Positions 62,434-64,000 of a DNA stretch of 64,000 nt are shown in pieces. The stretch comes from Croceicoccus gelatinilyticus. Its GTDB lineage: Bacteria; Pseudomonadota; Alphaproteobacteria; Sphingomonadales; Sphingomonadaceae. The notes under the pieces are model-generated. The model saw nothing but the letters and a program-made list of their open reading frames with translations, searched no databases and had not been told where the DNA came from. The stretch lies in assembly GCF_018398395.1 (NCBI RefSeq), contig NZ_JAHCBF010000001.1, forward strand, positions 124,001 to 188,000, given 5' to 3'. Position 1 is the stretch's first letter. The number at the start of each line of letters is the position of its first letter. The translations under genes and the position numbers were made by a program.

Positions 62434-62978
62434 GTTATAACTCCGATCCGGACAAGATTTTGAGCTTACTTTTAGAGTACACGAGCAAGCTTAGATCGGT
62501 TTGTGATGATCAGATGGAGAGAGAAATTCGCCAAAGAAACTCGCTTTGGTTCTCTGTCTTTTCTTTTATCATAGCCTTATTCATGATTGCCTTCATTTAC
62601 AATCAGCAGGTGGTGCAAGGTCTGAGAATTGACCAAATGTATTTTTTCGCATTTTCATTGCTTGCGATATCGGCCATTATTTTACAGATTGCTCTTCTTG
62701 TGTTTCGTGTTTCACGTAAGTCAAATCATTGGGATGCCTTAAATATTGAGAGTATCTTATTACGCCTTATCAAATTGGCTTCAGGTGAATTTGAATATAG
62801 AAATAATACTCTAAGTGATCGCTTGGAATTTGAAATCCGACTTTCTGAGGCGGAATCAGCTTTGCGCATGTCGAGAGATGTTTTTCATGCTCGCGGTCGA
62901 GATGATCGCGAAGATCTGCATGAGCTTCGTGGTCCGTACTCTGAAATTTCGAATGCTTCTGTGTTGCGCGAGAATTGA
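62430..62978 (+). CDS. Two-TM membrane protein paired with GTPase-like protein
   Basis: 182 residues from ATG 62430, overlapping the upstream stop as ATGA (translational coupling). N-terminal amphipathic helix (DPDKILSLLLEYTSKLRSV), TM1 ~39-58 (SLWFSVFSFIIALFMIAFIYN), TM2 ~70-93 (YFFAFSLLAISAIILQIALLVF), then a ~85-residue charged helical C-terminal domain. The layout resembles small two-TM effectors of bacterial conflict systems (SLATT-like), by architecture only. AT-rich, like its partner. No homologue recognised. Confidence 0.72.
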   Translation: MSYNSDPDKILSLLLEYTSKLRSVCDDQMEREIRQRNSLWFSVFSFIIALFMIAFIYNQQVVQGLRIDQMYFFAFSLLAISAIILQIALLVFRVSRKSNHWDALNIESILLRLIKLASGEFEYRNNTLSDRLEFEIRLSEAESALRMSRDVFHARGRDDREDLHELRGPYSEISNASVLREN

Positions 62979-63376
62979 GATTGACCCCCGCCCCAAATCC
63001 GCGTAGGGGCGCGGCCAGTCGAGGGGTTGGGTTTCTCCATCACCGCCGATCATAGAGCTGAACATTGCCGGTGATACGGTAAGGCTCGCGCCAGTCGCGG
63101 GTCTTTTTCCTTTTGGGGGAATGGGCAATTGCCCGCCCGGATATCCGTCAAAGTAACCTGCCTTGCAGGTGGAGCGTTTCGGTTCGTGCGATGCCTGATG
63201 GCGGGGCCTTATATAAAGGCCTGCCCGCCGCACTCGCCCGATCCATTCCTTCCATCGCTGGCAAACGGCTCGGCCAAGAGTTTTTTGGCCCGATCCCATT
63301 CGCACCTTCTCGATAAGGGCGCGGGGGAGGGCGCAACCCGGCGGGGGAAACCCTGTCGGCCAAGGAAGGAAGCTAA
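62979..63376. promoter_or_regulatory. Leader region of rpsL (398 bases, non-coding)
   Basis: No gene is supported. Contents: a weak GCCCC/GGGGC stem (62990-63010), which could end the two-TM gene; the imperfect inverted repeat GGCGGG-GCCTTATATAAAGGC-CTGCCCGCC around 63201-63228, whose TATATAA may be a -10 element; and AAGGAAGGAAG, the rpsL ribosome-binding site (63364-63374). The start of the str operon leader is probably here. Confidence 0.5.
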
Positions 63377-63748
63377 ATGCCTACTATCAACCAGCTGGTC
63401 CGCAAGGGCCGCGTCCCGCAGAAGGCCAAGAGCAAGGTCCCTGCGATGGAGCAGAACCCGCAGAAGCGCGGTGTTTGCACCCGCGTTTACACCACGACCC
63501 CGAAGAAGCCGAACTCGGCACTTCGCAAGGTCGCCAAGGTGCGCCTGACCAACGGCCGCGAAGTCATCAGCTACATCCCGGGCGAAGGCCACAACCTGCA
63601 GGAGCACAGCGTTGTGCTCATCCGCGGCGGCCGTGTTCGCGACCTTCCCGGTGTCCGTTACCACGTCCTTCGCGGCGTGCTCGACACCCAGGGCGTCAAG
63701 GACCGCAAGCAGAGCCGTTCGAAGTACGGCGCGAAGCGTCCGAAGTGA
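63377..63748 (+). CDS. rpsL: 30S ribosomal protein S12 (Arg at position 88)
   Basis: 123 residues, full length. Conserved [18 protein letters not shown] contains Lys43, Lys44 as in sensitive strains. The loop near the decoding centre reads [13 protein letters not shown]: residue 88 is Arg, where E. coli and most bacteria have Lys (GGRVKDLPGV). Lys88 to Arg is a classic streptomycin-resistance substitution. Asp89, the RimO methylthiolation site, is kept. First gene of rpsL-rpsG(-fusA), in front of rpsG after a repeat-bearing gap. RBS AAGGAAGGAAG. Confidence 0.98.
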   Translation: MPTINQLVRKGRVPQKAKSKVPAMEQNPQKRGVCTRVYTTTPKKPNSALRKVAKVRLTNGREVISYIPGEGHNLQEHSVVLIRGGRVRDLPGVRYHVLRGVLDTQGVKDRKQSRSKYGAKRPK

Positions 63749-63764
63749 TCATGCCGGGGGCATG

Positions 63765-63870
63765 GTCATCCTCGAAAAATCGCAATCGGCGATTTTGTCG
63801 GGGATCCAGCCCCAAGGTTTTTTGAGTTCAACGCCATCCGCCTCTGGATCCCCGCCTGCGCGGGGATGAC
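63765..63870. repeat. REP-like palindromic repeat between rpsL and rpsG
   Basis: Outer inverted ends GTCATCC (63765) and GGATGAC (63864-63870), inner inverted pair GGGGATCCAG (63800-63809) / CTGGATCCCC (63844-63853), and the inner CCCGC-CTGC-GCGGG stem. The CTGGATCCCCGC...GGGGATGAC signature resembles an interspersed palindrome common in sphingomonad genomes (from recollection, not searched). Sits inside the str operon, so it lies in an mRNA spacer. Confidence 0.75.
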
Positions 63871-63911
63871 GAATTGAGAAGGTTGGCGACAAGAAGAAGG
63901 AAGCAAGCGAC

Positions 63912-64000
63912 ATGTCACGTCGTCGTCGTCCCGAAAAGCGGGAAATCCTGCCTGATCCGAAGTTCGGTGATCAGGTCCTGTCGAAGTTCATGAACAACCT
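63912..64000 (+). CDS. rpsG: 30S ribosomal protein S7 (start only)
   Basis: ATG 63912 with AAGAAGGAAGCAAGCG upstream. Residues 1-29 read [20 protein letters not shown] and onward, typical of alphaproteobacterial S7. Continues beyond the right edge. Assembles the 3' domain of 16S rRNA and represses the str operon in E. coli. Confidence 0.97.
   Translation, partial: MSRRRRPEKREILPDPKFGDQVLSKFMNN

Overview
The window is high-GC chromosomal DNA of an alphaproteobacterium, most likely a sphingomonad (Sphingomonadales, Erythrobacter/Novosphingobium-like). The signs are a UrcA-family protein, an HWE histidine kinase, an FdsGBAD-type formate dehydrogenase, a GTA-style 3TM holin, a family-typical autotransporter, and the start of a str operon (rpsL-rpsG) at the right edge. 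Almost all of it is dense, well-spaced core or shell gene content with many ATGA/TGATG overlaps. No CRISPR array, integrase, transposase or IS element was seen.

Layout. 1-8.6 kb: a giant minus-strand autotransporter with nine PKD/Ig-like repeats (C-terminus beyond the left edge), a LuxR-type regulator fused to an alpha/beta hydrolase, a CoA-transferase and an OmpA-family protein. 8.6-15 kb: tRNA-Pro(UGG), a CAU tRNA (probably Ile2), a degenerate histidine kinase, an Lrp/AsnC regulator, accBC, a 3TM holin and a GNAT acetyltransferase. 15.2-19.4 kb: the homogentisate branch of tyrosine degradation (hmgA-fahA-maiA). 19.5-28.2 kb: one tightly packed operon that can take formaldehyde through glutathione adducts to formate and CO2 (frmA, a VOC protein, fghA, an NTF2-like protein, fdsG, fdsB, fdhD/fdsC, fdsA, fdsD). 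28.2-34 kb: a PilZ protein, small exported proteins, a cytochrome b/sulfite-oxidase-fold pair and a DUF2189 membrane protein.

34-40 kb: a compact set with a membrane-anchored Mur ligase and an alpha/beta hydrolase, divergent from a D-Ala-D-Ala-ligase-like ATP-grasp enzyme, followed by an SDR, glucokinase and UrcA. 40-47 kb: a FadB/FadJ-type multifunctional enzyme with an upstream RNA unit carrying a perfect Shine-Dalgarno, an 18-codon ORF and a terminator hairpin; then tlyA, tspO, ubiK and two diverged tandem secreted paralogues. 47-58.8 kb: recO, leuB, a GT2-GtrA fusion, a PMT-like glycosyltransferase, metZ, an HWE kinase, apaG, an MddA-like methyltransferase, an AI-2E family permease, a LysR regulator and a TPMT-like methyltransferase.

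58.9-64 kb: TonB, a tandem-domain universal stress protein, a duplicated-HTH protein, then an AT-rich two-gene insert (GTPase-like P-loop protein plus a two-TM protein, ATGA-overlapped) directly upstream of the str operon. rpsL encodes Arg at position 88, a residue associated with streptomycin resistance when it replaces Lys. The best candidates for something undescribed are the GTPase/2TM pair (61.6-63.0 kb), the leader-ORF RNA (42.4-42.6 kb) and the Mur-ligase/hydrolase/ATP-grasp cluster (34.2-37.8 kb).
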